A model generated the notes under the pieces. That model saw only the letters and a list, made by a program, of their open reading frames with translations, was not told the origin of the DNA and ran no database searches. Made by a program: the position numbers and the translations under genes. Shown here piece by piece: positions 43,840-55,725 of a stretch of 64,000 bases of DNA (its first letter is position 1; each line of letters opens with the position of its first letter). The stretch is from Brachionus plicatilis (Eukaryota > Rotifera > Eurotatoria > Ploima > Brachionidae). Location of the stretch: the NCBI GenBank assembly GCA_010279815.1, contig QEOQ01000559.1, positions 514,714-578,713 of the forward strand, given 5' to 3'.

Positions 43840-44240
43840 ACCAGTAGGACAAGAACAGATATCAGAATCTTTATTGTGCATTTGTCAAACCTCATCTGGA
43901 ATATGCAGTAGTTTTAAGATTTCTTTATATGGCTAAGGACAGAAAAGGGCTTCTAAGTTGGTGCCCGGAATTCGTAATTTGGACTGTAGCAGCCGATTAG
44001 CAGTATTAAGCCTGACAATCCAAGTGAAAGAAGAATAAGGAGGAATATGATCCAGCTTTTTTTAAAAAGAAAGATGAATAAATCAGCTGAACTGGATTTA
44101 ACCTCTGGTCAATTGAATTCAATCAACATTTCAAGGCATAAGGCATAAGGAATCAAAGGACATAAGAGGAGGCTTACAGGACAGACCACCAAGAATTGCT
44201 GTGAAAGGGCAAATTGAAGTTCATGATCAAATGTATATTT
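43840..44240 (+). pseudogene. Decayed LINE C-terminal fragment
   Basis: Spread over changing frames: YCAFVKPHLEYAVV, RASKLVPGIRNLDCSSRLAV, ERRIRRNMIQLFLK and GHKRRLTGQTTKNCCERAN. These match, in order, the PHLEYA, RATK.VPG......RL, RRLRGDMIQ and RGH...L signatures downstream of the reverse transcriptase in CR1/Jockey-like LINEs. Full of frameshifts, and 5'- and 3'-truncated. Higher GC than the surrounding sequence. Confidence 0.75.
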
Positions 44241-47200
44241 CAAACCAAAATTTTTAACTTTTGATTTAATAAAAAGGTATTATTAATCAATTTTTTAATA
44301 TTAAATGACTAAACTTTATTAAACATGTTTTGTTTAATCTTTAATTAGATAGAAAATTATATGAAATTTTATCTGAAGTAAAAATAAAATCTAGATCGAT
44401 ATTTTAAAACTTGGCAATACAAAATTTAACTTGGTTTGGCCGTAATATATTTTTATTAATATTTAAAAATTATTTAAAGTCATAATTTGGATACCTAAAT
44501 GTGGATTTTAAATTTGTCTTTAAAGTTTTGAAAAAAAGATTTTAGAAGAATCAATAAAAGATCAATTAGAAAATTAGAAGTTTTTTTTCTTTAATTAAAA
44601 TAGTAAACATCCTATGTTTAATTTAAAAAAAAATTAAAAAAGGAAATTTCATCATTTTTATTAATACTACAATGAATTACGTTTTGATCATTCGATCATG
44701 ATCATGAACTTCAAGGTGCCCTGTGAAAGAGATAATTTTTAATAATAATTAATCACTTCCTCTGGAATATTTTTTTAAATAATTATGATAAGCAAAGAAG
44801 TGCCAGTGGAACCATTCTTTGAGTTTTTGGGTAATAAGTTTGGATAAAAATTGGCTTGGTTGCGGTCAAAGTACTTAACATGGTCCTACGAAAATCTCAT
44901 CCAGAATTCAAGAAGGAAATTCATAATTGAGTTACCGTGCAAAGAGCTACCATAAAAGTCTTCTTAGTAAGACTTATCCGCAACTTTCTTGTATTAGCTA
45001 ATCATTATTTTTATATTGAGTAAGCTTTAGAAACTAAAACAAATAAAAAAGTGTACCTTTTTCATAGAAGTTTTTATGTTTTTTTCGGAATTAAATCAAT
45101 TCTAAACAAGTTATTTCCAAGTTTTAATAATATTTTGTGACTTGATTTTTTATCAAAGGATCAAACTGCAAATAGAAAAATATACTCTTTCAAGTAGACA
45201 TTCAATTTAGATAACGATCTGGAATTTCAGATAAAATTTCAGATAAAATTTAATTTTTTTTCTAACGATAAACCTTTAAAAGATACGAAGAATGGTGTGT
45301 ACGGAATTTTTCCAGGTAATGTAAAATAAAAGTTTTCAGCAATACAAAATTTAAATTTGTTTATCAAATAAAAATGTTCTGGTCTGAAAGTGTCAAAAGA
45401 TGCAGTAAAATTTTTATTTTGTCTAAAAATAAAATTAATTCCTTTTAATTTAAGTGTGAATTATGAAAAAAAATTGTATTAAATTCATTTTTGTACAATA
45501 AAAATTTTGTTTACATTAAAAATTTTGACTTTTCTTTTTTAAAAAGGTTGAAAATCTTTAAAATTCAAATATCACTTGATCAAAAGTTTACTTGAATAAA
45601 TATCAGTCTAATTTTATTTTTTAATTGTGACAATAAAATTTTAAAAGAAAAATTTAATTGAATTTTTTTCCAATTTTCAATATGTTTATGATTATGCAAT
45701 ATTTGCGTTGATCGTTAACGATAACCAAGTGCGGTAAAACACCTGACGTGTGATCGATTCTTATAAGAATATTCACAAATTATCAAAGATAAGCCCTGCA
45801 AATACAAATACCAAAGTAACTAGGCTATTTGTTTTATGGCTTCTCTTGTATCGAGTGTCTTTTATATGATTTTATTTTAAAATTTAAATTACGAAGTAAA
45901 TAAACCGTATTTGTTTCTCAAGTATTTGAAATTAGATAATTTTTGCCTCCAAATATCCAGTTTAATCAAACAAACAAAATTCCTCTTATTTAGAACAAGC
46001 AAATAGAGAAATTGTTTTTAAACCAAGAGATAATTTGCCTAAAATTCTAATTAAATTTGTCTTGTTATTTTGAGATATTCTTAATTTACTCCAAAATCAA
46101 GGTAAACAAAGAGTATTACATTAAAGTAAAAGGAAAATCACAAGAACAAACAAAGTTATAAAATTAGAAATAGACCCAAAAAATATTTTTTGTTTAATGC
46201 ACATCTCGTCACTTATCTATTTAAGTTTAATCATTTTTTTTCTATTTAGCATCTTGACTTTTTTAATTTCAATCAATGTCTGAGATCACGTAAGCTGAAG
46301 AAAAGCCGAATTTTCAAAGAATCTTTTCTGGCAGAATTTTCTGACAATTATAATAAAAAATTAAATAAAATTTCTATTTCATCAAGGTTTTTTTGCAAAA
46401 TTATAATTTCAATCAAATCCTTTTAGCTCTTTTCTAATTCATTCATCTCTCAGTTATTTTTAATTTTTGTTTTTATATACAAAACATCGGCCAGACAAAC
46501 AAGCTCACTCGGAATATTTGGCTGATTCATTGGATTTTTTTCTGTTTTTTGTGTTGGGTCGTTGCATTGAATAATGAGGAACTAAATAGATGCTTATAAA
46601 TCAAATTTATAAGGTAGATAGATTTTTCAATCTATAAATTGATATTCGGTTATATAACCATTCAGGATATTAGATAAAATGCACTGATACAATCGATATC
46701 TGGATTGTCAGAAACTGAAGGGTTTGAATAGAAAAGATTTATTCATTTTTTTCTCAGCAAAGAAAATATTATTTTTTTTTTCCGCTAGTAACTAAATATT
46801 TTCTATTAACTGGATCATTAACTAAAATATTTTTTATTTGATTTAGAAATAGCCACGAGTTTAGTATCTCAACCTTAATACGATAATCTTTCATTTATCT
46901 CAATTTTCCATGGTCAAATTCAACTCTTTATTAAGCTATTCGATTAAATCTAAGCTTATGTTTAATCAATCAAGGCTATCAAAGCGTAGACAAATTAGTA
47001 TTTATTTTATTTCTCATCTTAGTTTATTCGACTAGAAAAAAAGATATTTTTTTTTGATTTTATTAAAAAAATTAAATGCAAATTTTTTTTATCACTTAAG
47101 TAATGAAGAATTAAAAAAATAAACTTTTTTTTTACTAAATTTTTTTAAATAGGGAATCCTTCTTTAAAAACAATTTCAAGGTGATTTTAAAAAAATAAAT

Positions 47201-47722
47201 TTAGAAATTTGGAAGAAATTGAACTAGGTTTCGAACTAAATTTTTTATCTAAGCTAATTTTTAGTAATAAAATAAAAAATTTAATTATACTTTTTAAACA
47301 ATTTTTTTTAATTTGAATCGAAGATTGAAAGAAGATTCATGTGTAATAATCAGAGCTTTCAATTCTTCAAATTTTCAAATTACAAAATTACTTATTCTAT
47401 TTCCTTTTTTTTAAGGTAAATTAATATTTTTATATGAAATTTGAAATTTGTAAGCTTTCACATTAATATTAATGAAATAAGAAAAAATTATTTTAATTGC
47501 ATAAGTAAGTCTCTTGTAGAAAATAAATTAACAAATTGGACAAATTTTTAAAAGATTATTTTTTTCATCTAGTATTACTCAAAAAAATAGCGAAAAATTT
47601 AAAGAAATAAATTTATTTTCAAAAATTATAAAAGCTTATTCGTTTTAAAATTAAGTTATTAAAAACTAAATATTAATTGTTAAATTTTTTCCATTTAAAA
47701 AAAGATATAAATTGTATTTTAA
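44241..47722. other. Long intergenic stretch, no gene supported
   Basis: 3.5 kb of AT-rich sequence. 44640-45000 is more GC-balanced and may be another old transposon fragment, but no motif could be read in either strand. No tRNA-like or rRNA-like sequence was seen. Confidence 0.35.
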
Positions 47723-48040
47723 TTTAAAAATAAAGATCAAAACGCTTTAGAATCCATATCGATTAATGAATATAGAAAATATTCAATTTTAATTTCTATA
47801 ATCAATTTTGTTTAATTTTTTTTAGTTCAACTTTTCGCATGAAAAAGAAAAAGAGATAAAATACATTTTTATTTAAAAATAAAGATCAACGAGAGAATCG
47901 ATCTAAAAGCTTTAAAATCCGTATCGAATAATGAATTAAGAAAATATTTAATTTTAATTTCTATAATAAATTTAGTTTATTTTTTTTATTTCAACTTTTC
48001 CCATGAAAAAAAAAGAGATTATATAAATTCTTATTTAAAA
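47723..48040. repeat. Two-copy direct repeat, unit about 155-160 bp
   Basis: TTTAAAAATAAAGATCAA with AATCCATATCGATTAATGAAT and TTTTAATTTCTATAATCAAT in the first unit (from about 47723) recurs in the second (from about 47873) with about 80-85% identity; a third copy begins near 48032 and fades. Confidence 0.65.
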
Positions 48041-48960
48041 AATTAAGATCTATAACAAAATTTAAAGCAAAAATTAAATCAAATCTCTTTTGATTCTGGA
48101 TCGATTATTTAAAATAGCAAAACAATTAAAATGCATCCTTAGTAATCAGGTTTTATCCTCCTGAGATCAAGAAGCAACAAGTCCAGCTATTCAAGAAAAC
48201 GTAGACATAGAAAAAAATTTGCATTTTCAGGTTTTGACAATAGGATCTTGTCCATGCTGATTTATTAACTAATTTTTTCTAATGAGTTGCATTCATTTTT
48301 CATGTCAAAAAATCTAGGCTACATTTAAATCGACTCGGAATTAATCTGAGATAAAAATTCCAAGTCGCATTTCGTGATCAGCATTGACATAAATTCATCT
48401 GCATTAAATTAAAATTAGACTCGATTGAGTAACAGTGAACTTGGCATGAGACTATCTATAAGGTAGATTTTATTTCAACTCTAAAAAGCAAGTCTAAAAG
48501 CTTTGTATGGCCCCAAACTATTTAAGCTTTTATTTAAATTAGTTCAATTAAGTAAAATTCAAAAAAGAAAACATGGTAGAAAATGCCGAAATTCCAGGCC
48601 TTTTGATTTCTTAATCGAATTTTTCTCAATTGACAGCGACAATTCCTCTGGGAGAATTTTGCCAATGAGTCTAATTTTTTTCTTGGTCAGAATCAAAAAT
48701 TATTAAGATAAACAAATTAATCGATGATGGAAATTTCGTTGTTGAAAATTCTATTTAGTCTGTTTTGTCTAGATTAGCACCTTTTTCATTTTTTATGCTG
48801 AGCTATTTTTATTTATTAAGCTATTTGAGATAAGAGCCGAGCTATTTCAACTTTTTGGTATTTCTCAAATTTATTATTAAAAATCAATTAAAAATAAAAA
48901 AAAAATCTCAATTAAGCACAAGCCTCTTTCTTTATACATCCATTAAACAAAAACTATTTT
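48041..48960. other. Intergenic before the assembly gap
   Basis: No gene seen; composition becomes more balanced around 48150-48700, possibly 5' region or introns of the smoothelin-like gene to the right. Confidence 0.3.
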
Positions 48961-49573
48961 NNNNNNNNNNNNNNNNNNNNNNNNNNNNNNNNNNNNNNNN
49001 NNNNNNNNNNNNNNNNNNNNNNNNNNNNNNNNNNNNNNNNNNNNNNNNNNNNNNNNNNNNNNNNNNNNNNNNNNNNNNNNNNNNNNNNNNNNNNNNNNNN
49101 NNNNNNNNNNNNNNNNNNNNNNNNNNNNNNNNNNNNNNNNNNNNNNNNNNNNNNNNNNNNNNNNNNNNNNNNNNNNNNNNNNNNNNNNNNNNNNNNNNNN
49201 NNNNNNNNNNNNNNNNNNNNNNNNNNNNNNNNNNNNNNNNNNNNNNNNNNNNNNNNNNNNNNNNNNNNNNNNNNNNNNNNNNNNNNNNNNNNNNNNNNNN
49301 NNNNNNNNNNNNNNNNNNNNNNNNNNNNNNNNNNNNNNNNNNNNNNNNNNNNNNNNNNNNNNNNNNNNNNNNNNNNNNNNNNNNNNNNNNNNNNNNNNNN
49401 NNNNNNNNNNNNNNNNNNNNNNNNNNNNNNNNNNNNNNNNNNNNNNNNNNNNNNNNNNNNNNNNNNNNNNNNNNNNNNNNNNNNNNNNNNNNNNNNNNNN
49501 NNNNNNNNNNNNNNNNNNNNNNNNNNNNNNNNNNNNNNNNNNNNNNNNNNNNNNNNNNNNNNNNNNNNNNNNN
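48961..49573. other. Assembly gap (613 N)
   Basis: Unknown sequence. It removes the 5' part of the smoothelin-like gene, whose serine-rich coding sequence is already open at the right edge of the gap. Confidence 0.99.
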
Positions 49574-50830
49574 GCGCTCAGCTCCAACAGCAACTCGGAC
49601 AAGTCGTCCACGTCCTCCTACTCCTCCAAGTCCTCGTCCTCAGTGTCGCTAAGTGCCGAAGATCCGCGCAAAATCGACCTCAGCTTGGTGTCCAGCTCGC
49701 TGAAAGAGAACCACAGGCCCTTGAAGCGCACAGAGACTTTCAATGGATGCAGAGACAACACGCTGAGACAAGAGAGTGTGGCCAACACTGCCAATCTGTC
49801 CAAGCGCAAATCAATGTCCTTCTATGTGTCCAAAACAGCGGCCAAAAGTGGTAAGTCAATTTTGGGTTGTTTTAAAAAAATTTGCAAAATTTATTTCTAA
49901 AATAGTTTTTGTTGTCTCGCTTTTTTTTACAAGCGGTTTTGATGACGATGACATTCAAATTTAGACTAATTGTTTTTTATAGCTATTTAAAAAAAAAAAT
50001 TTTTTTTTTCAAAATTTTTATTTTTAATTAGTAAAAAAAAAAAAAAAAAAAATGTTAAGAATTTATTCATGTGACTCTGTGCCGAGCCGGTCATCGGCCA
50101 AGCATTTTTTGCCCAAACGCGAAGCCTTGCTCAAGAGTGTCAGACACTCGAGGTCTAGCTTTCACACTCAGTCTCTAAGTTGTTCTTTTCTAGACCAGAA
50201 TAGTCCCAAGAGTCTAACTAGGACCAACTCGACAGGCCTGAGCTCCAATGTTAAGAAGTTCGACCCGCGCAGCGTCCAAAAAATGGTTCTCGAGTGGTGC
50301 CAGAACAGAACTCGCTCCTACAAAGTAAATTTTTTCTCCAAATTTTAAATAAATATTTATTTTGTTCTCATTTGCCTTTTATTTGTTTCAAGAATGTTAA
50401 TATTACAAATTTTTCATCTAGCTGGGCCGACGGTCTGGCCTTCTGTGCCCTGGTACACAGCTACATGCCCCAGGCGTTTGACTACAATAAATTATCTAGT
50501 CAAAACAGACGCTACAATTTACAATTGGCATTTGATGTTGCCTAGTAACTAGAAAATATTTTTTTTAATTAGTTTAGCTTTCAATTAATTTGGCAAATTA
50601 GTCAAGCGTGAATTGAAAGTTAATTTAAAATGATTTATGATTGTAAATTTTTTCAATTTAGCAAAATGGCCAATATTGTTCCGCTGTTGGAAGTAAATGA
50701 CATGATCTCGATGGGCAATCGGCCTGACGACCGATGTGTTTTCACCTATTTGTCTACCATATACTCTAAGTTGAACAGTGCCAGACACAGAGTCCAAAGT
50801 TTGGAGGAAATCAAAGAACATGTCAAATGA
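49574..50830 (+). CDS. Smoothelin-like calponin-homology protein (5' end missing)
   Basis: Actin-cytoskeleton protein with a single type-2 CH domain at its C-terminus. Coding exons read: 49574-49850 (serine-rich, open from the gap edge), about 50060-50324, 50393-50544 and 50662-50830 (stop). The CH domain runs from VQKMVLEWCQNRTRSY through NFSSSWADGLAFCALVHSYM, FDYNKLSSQNRRYNLQLAF and VPLLEVNDM to DDRCVFTYLSTIYSKLN; this pattern is closest to smoothelin and SMTNL proteins. Ahead of it is a low-complexity Ser/Arg region. The junction between the first two exons does not keep phase (phase 1 to phase 2), so an exon or edge there is wrong or an assembly indel exists. Start codon is not in the window or lies in the gap. 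Confidence 0.85.
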
Positions 50831-51196
50831 GGCATTTGTTTTTTGAAAGTAAAAAATCAAATAAAAACATTTCCAGTTTTAACACTGAATTTTGGACACT
50901 GGTTATTGATTGTAAATTGTCTAATTATTTCAATATTCGAGAGAAAAAATAAAAATCGCTTTTTTTTTTTTTTGGTTTAATTTTTAATGAATTGATTTAA
51001 ATTTTTTTTTGTATCGACTTTTGTCTTTTTTTTTTTTTTTTTAATTTTTTTGCCATTTAATCCAAAGAATAAATTTTAGAATAGTTTAATATTTTTTTTT
51101 TAATAAAGTAAAATAATATAATACTTTTTTTCAATTTTTTATTTTTATATCGAGAAAATCTGTTTAATAGCTTTTTTTGTTGGGTCTAAAAATAAA
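50831..51196. other. Convergent 3' flanks
   Basis: Short T-rich region between the smoothelin-like stop and the NDUFS4 stop (genes converge). ATAAA-type polyadenylation signals are plentiful but not distinctive. Confidence 0.4.
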
Positions 51197-51805
51197 TTAT
51201 TTGGTGCTTACACGGGTTCTTTTGTTCCACGAATAGTTTGCACCATAGGATTTAATTCTTCTCTTTAATTCTCTTTCCTCTTCGACTTGGTATCTAATTC
51301 CTGAGACAAAAAAAGAGCTCAATATTGCTGAATGTGCAAGCTTAAAAGTTACCCATTCTTTGACAATAAACCATGGCATCCTCTTTGGTGGCGAATTCAG
51401 GCTGAAGACTGGACAGCGGATCACCACTTGAACCCCAGCCTACCAGCGGATTTTCCCATCTTTCTCTATTGTCGAACTCGACTCTCCATCGGCGAGTTCC
51501 AAAGGTCCCGGACTGCATGGCGTTCTTGGGCGGCACGTATATTGTGGCCATCCGGCCCGAAACATGCTCTTCAGGGTGACACGAAATCTCTTTCACACTT
51601 TCCTTAATTAATAATTTAATAAATTAACAGCTTTGTTTTGTTCCGGTTTAATTACGGCATTTTCTGGTATGGTGGCGATTGGTTTTCGCTCTTCGGCCCC
51701 TTTGGTGTCGACATTTCGCCGACCAAAAACATTCACGACCTCCGAATAGGACCTGATGGACCCGAGTGGGCTCAATTTGGATACATTGCGGATCAACAAA
51801 GCCAT
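51197..51805 (-). CDS. NDUFS4: NADH dehydrogenase (complex I) iron-sulfur protein 4
   Basis: 18-kDa accessory subunit of mitochondrial complex I. Three exons: 51656-51805, 51353-51602, 51197-51300; 167 residues (human 175). The N-terminus ([20 protein letters not shown]) is basic and aliphatic, a likely mitochondrial import signal. Conserved core: [49 protein letters not shown], and the C-terminal [18 protein letters not shown], nearly identical to mammals including the RVS phosphorylation-type end. The first intron is 53 nt (51603-51655); a nearer GT would make an impossible 26-nt intron. Confidence 0.95.
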
Positions 51806-52136
51806 TTTTTTTCTATTCAGATAAAAATTTTTTTTTATTTTTTCTTTTTTTTAAAGCAAGAGTTGGTCAAAACTCTGGTTTAAATTTAAAAATCGAAAAA
51901 AATTGAGTATTCAATAATTTTATTCAAAAATTTAATCACAATTAAAAACAAAAATATCTAATTTCATATAAAATAGATAAATCAACTTGGAAAAAAATGC
52001 TGTTTTCAAAAATAAGTGTCAATTCGAACACAAAACTATGAGTCTATGGTTCACAATGGCTAAACACATTTACTCATTTGGATAAATAAATAAATCATTT
52101 TAAGTTAAAATAAAGTGAAAAGATAGATGTGGATGT
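51806..52136. other. Short intergenic region
   Basis: 330 bp between NDUFS4 (start, minus) and the SCAMP stop (minus); it should contain the NDUFS4 promoter and SCAMP 3' UTR. No motif singled out. Confidence 0.35.
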
Positions 52137-54090
52137 CTAGAATCGTCCACGTGAATTTGATTGCATTGCCGAACGAGCGCCCTCAGTTACCACACTGGCC
52201 GCTGCGTTTTGAACATTCTTATTGCTCATGACATTGGTGGCAAATTCAGCTTGCGCTTTCTGGAAACTTGCTCCTGTATTTCTATACAATCTGTGTATCT
52301 TTAAGAAAAAATTTGCTCAATTTTTTTTTAAATAAGATTTGGACAAGATCTTGTGGAAATTTAAAATGAAAGATTGGATTGATTCAGAGCTTTGGAGAGC
52401 TGTTTTTTACCTGAATGATTGTGTACACGTCTAAAACGCATTGAATAGAGAATAGAACAGCAGAAACTGAGCAGATAATAGACGGGTTTAGTTCTCCTAG
52501 ATTAAACATTTGTATAAAACCACTGTAAAATAAACAGAATAAGATTTTATCATAGAAAGAAGGGCCTAGCAGAGCAAAATTATTTATTTTAGGATAAAAT
52601 TTACCTTTATTAGCATTAAAATGTCAATAGCCGCGATGGCCACAAAACAAATAGTTGCTAGCAGCACAAAAATACCAGCGACTACGTTGCCGACACCGGT
52701 AGTGCCAAGTACCTTGATTAAGAGCAGTATGCCGCTTTGAAAAAATCAAATTAAAAATTTTGTTCAGCATTGATTGAGATTAGACAAGCGTTAAAAATCA
52801 AAAATAAAAGCTAAGACAAAAATATTACCAAAAACCGGAACCAACAAATCCAACAGTCTCAATAAAGTTTACGATTACTTGGCAAAAAAATACGAAAAAA
52901 AATATCATAAAATTCATCGAGCTGTCAGTTCTGTAAATAATAAATAATAAATAAATGATTTTTTTTTTTAATAAAAATAATAAAAACTAATAGATGATTT
53001 GAACATGCAATTAATTTTAGAAAAAATAAAATAACTAAATTAAACTTAGAAATTAATAGAAAAAATTGAGTACCAAAACCAATATTGGCTTATGACCGCG
53101 ATCACAGAAAGAACACATTGAATGAAAAATGCGAAAAAAAATATCATAAAATCCACTGAGCTATCATTTCTGCAATGTTTAATTTTTTTTCTATTAGCTT
53201 AAAATTTTTTTAGAAGATAAAAAAAAACAAGTTTAACCTGAATCCTTTGTAGGCCGGTCGAAACCAGCATGCGTACGAACACGGAGTGAACAGAACAAAG
53301 TAAAGAATGGAATAGCCGAACGTGGCGCCCATGCCAGTCACTATAAAAACCACTAGAGCAGCGATGATGTTGAAGCCCAATGTGAATGTATGAACTTTTT
53401 TTAAATTTAATAAAAAAAAAAAAACATTTTTTTATCTATTAAATTTTTACATATCCACAAGTAGAATAAAAGTCGGACCCATCTCTGAAATTCAATTGGA
53501 ATCTCTAAATTTATGTCCTGGTAAAAGCATGGCTTTAAGGGCCCGGGACACCATGATGGAAATGGTGGAAAATTTTTAACTTTTAAAATAAATAAAATTA
53601 AAAAAAAAATTTATTTTTTATTTTAAAATTTTAATTTTACCGCCAATAGTCGGATTGTTGATTAATTGCTCGCGTCTGTCAAGTTCAGCGGCCCTTTGAT
53701 TCAGCTCCTGCTGCTGTTTTTCTATATCTGTCAAATTGAGCTTTTGGGCCGAAGTTTCAGAATAAGCAGGAGGCTTTAGCTGGCTTGTTTGGTAATTTTC
53801 GGCCGGCGAGGAACTAATGGTCGAGGTCGGAATTATAGCTGCTGGTTTCTAGGCAAAAATAATCATGACTAATCAAATAATTGTGAAATTAACTATTTTA
53901 CTGATTGAATGTTGGGCTGGGAAAAGGGGTTGTAGTCGTCAAGGGACTCTTGGGCTATTTGGGTGGTCTGTGTGACCCGCTGAATGTCCGGATCCTGCAA
54001 ACAACATGTAAATCTAATATCAATAAATCAATTTTTGCAGCTTACCGTAAAAGGATTTTCATTTGAAAATGGATTTAAATCGTTTGACAT
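52137..54090 (-). CDS. SCAMP: Secretory carrier-associated membrane protein with duplicated exons
   Basis: Four-helix membrane protein of recycling endosomes and secretory vesicles. Exons: 54046-54090, 53902-53994, 53641-53848, 53451-53579, 53238-53394, then 53074-53169 (6a) and 52829-52930 (6b), 52605-52734 (7a) and 52411-52522 (7b), and 52137-52298. Using one exon of each pair gives about 333-341 residues (338 in human SCAMP1). The N-terminus has NPF motifs ([18 protein letters not shown]), a coiled coil ([19 protein letters not shown]), the conserved [12 protein letters not shown] and CFYQD, and helices 1-2 with [19 protein letters not shown]. Exons 6a/6b ([30 protein letters not shown]) and 7a/7b encode alternative versions of helices 3 and 4. 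The tail [19 protein letters not shown] is typical. 6b and 7b look closest to the family norm. Confidence 0.93.
52411..52734 (-). other. SCAMP duplicated exon pair 7a/7b
   Basis: 52605-52734 (130 nt, [20 protein letters not shown]..) and 52411-52522 (112 nt, [20 protein letters not shown]..) both enter in phase 2, create a junction cysteine with the TG left by exon 6, and leave in phase 0 into ..[10 protein letters not shown]. Both are hydrophobic and can form helix 4. Including both would add a fifth membrane segment and break the usual topology, so they are read as alternatives. Confidence 0.8.
52829..53169 (-). other. SCAMP duplicated exon pair 6a/6b
   Basis: 53074-53169 (96 nt) and 52829-52930 (102 nt) each follow an acceptor AG, start in phase 2 after ..GF(AG), end in phase 2 before GT, and share DSS..FMIFFF.FF. 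Lengths are multiples of three, so either fits between exon 5 and exon 7a or 7b. Their differences fall mainly in the second half ([14 protein letters not shown] versus [16 protein letters not shown]). Confidence 0.85.
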
Positions 54091-55725
54091 TTTAATTTAT
54101 TTTATAATTTACAATAAATCTAAGCAAAAAATTAATTTAGGTTCATATGAGGCTCGATCTCAATTTTCAATTGAAATAATTGCATTTTTTTTTCTATTCA
54201 TTATTTTTAGCAAATATTGTTAATGCAAAAGAATTTGGGAAAAAAATTATCATAATGGTATTGATATGGAAGCGTTTGCATTGGAAAAAGTGATGTAGAA
54301 GCTATGCAAGAAAATTAGTGATTATTCAAATTAGTCATTTGTAATGAGTTGAATGGATGACAGATAAAACTCTACTTTTGTTTTGGCGACGAATGGGGCG
54401 CCTTTTGCACAAATGTTATCTTTAATTAATTCATTTAGTATTTTTTTTAATAAAAATTTCAAAAAAAAAAAATTTTTTTTTTCAATAAAAGCGCTCTATT
54501 TCGCCAATTTAAATCAATCAAAATTAATTGAGCTCTAATGGGAGATTTTCATCACAATTTTTACATCAAAAATAAACAAAAATAGGTGCTCAACGCTTTT
54601 ATTCAGAAGAATAAATTATTTTTTTTATGTCAGTATCTAAAATTAAAAAAAATAACATAAAAAAAAAACTAACAATTATTATCATCCAACTGGTGTTTCT
54701 GATAAACAAAAATAGATATTATATAAACTCTAATTAAATATAGGTTAAGACATGATCAAAATAGTTTTATTTTTGATAAGTTTTGTAAGCAAAAGTACAA
54801 GCGAAGCCTGTCCGCGATCACATATTGTCTATTTGTTGCTAAATTTCGCTGTAATATGACACTATTTGCTCAAGATAGATATCACTTTGATGCAATCAAT
54901 AGTTCAGTATTAGAAGCTTCTTCAAGGATGTATTTTTTGGGTGAAAAACAAAAGCTAAGCTTTGCGCTAACGAGTCGTGCCAATTGAACAACTAGAGTCT
55001 GTAGCTAAGTTTTAATTAGATTTGAAAAGGCCTGAGTTTATTTTTAATTCAATAATATTAAAATCCTTAGGGGTATTATATCGGACTGCGTAAATAAACG
55101 CTTAATAAAATATGAGTAAGTTTGAGTTGGTCTAGAAAGTTAAAGTATTGTGCAAGCTAGAAAATAAATTATTAAAATTTTCGAAGATAAGGTTGTCTAG
55201 TTTTGTGATGGAATTATCAAATTGAGTAGGTATTCGAGCTGTAACCCAAATTCTCTGGTCATAGTTGTGCAAATACTTTGTTTAGCTAATAGATTTTATA
55301 GCACAACAAAAATTAAATTAAAAATCGGGAGACATGAACACAAATACAAAATTTAAGTGAACAAACAAAAATATCATTAGAACACCAAGTTTGATATGAA
55401 GCCGTTTTCAAATCAAAACGGACTGCTAGTTGCTTTTCTTTTTTGTTAAAGTTAAAAAAAAAAGGTTTTATTAATTTTATTTTCAACAACTTCTAAAATT
55501 TTAATTGCTTCTCCTAATTTTAATTTTTAGTTTTCTCTCTATCACGTTTGCTCAGTTTCTTTTTTTTTTTTTTTTTTTTAATTCTTCATAATTGTTCGTT
55601 TCGAGCTTTTTAAAAATTCAACAATATGATTCCACTAATTTAAAAATATTATCTTTTTATTTTTTTTATTTTTTGTATTTAGATTTAAGAACTCGTCGAA
55701 CAAGATCTCAGTGTAAGCAGACAGA
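54091..55725. promoter_or_regulatory. Divergent intergenic region between SCAMP and SLC44A1
   Basis: 1.6 kb between two genes transcribed apart; both promoters should lie here. No single motif stands out. A (T)n tract at about 55560-55580 and AT-rich sequence otherwise. Confidence 0.35.

Noticed and set aside
48503..48706. 67-codon plus-strand ORF
   Set aside because: Starts in AT-rich flank, no domain, no supporting context.
51603..51655. A 26-nt intron in NDUFS4
   Set aside because: Too short to splice; an upstream GT gives a normal 53-nt intron in the same phase.
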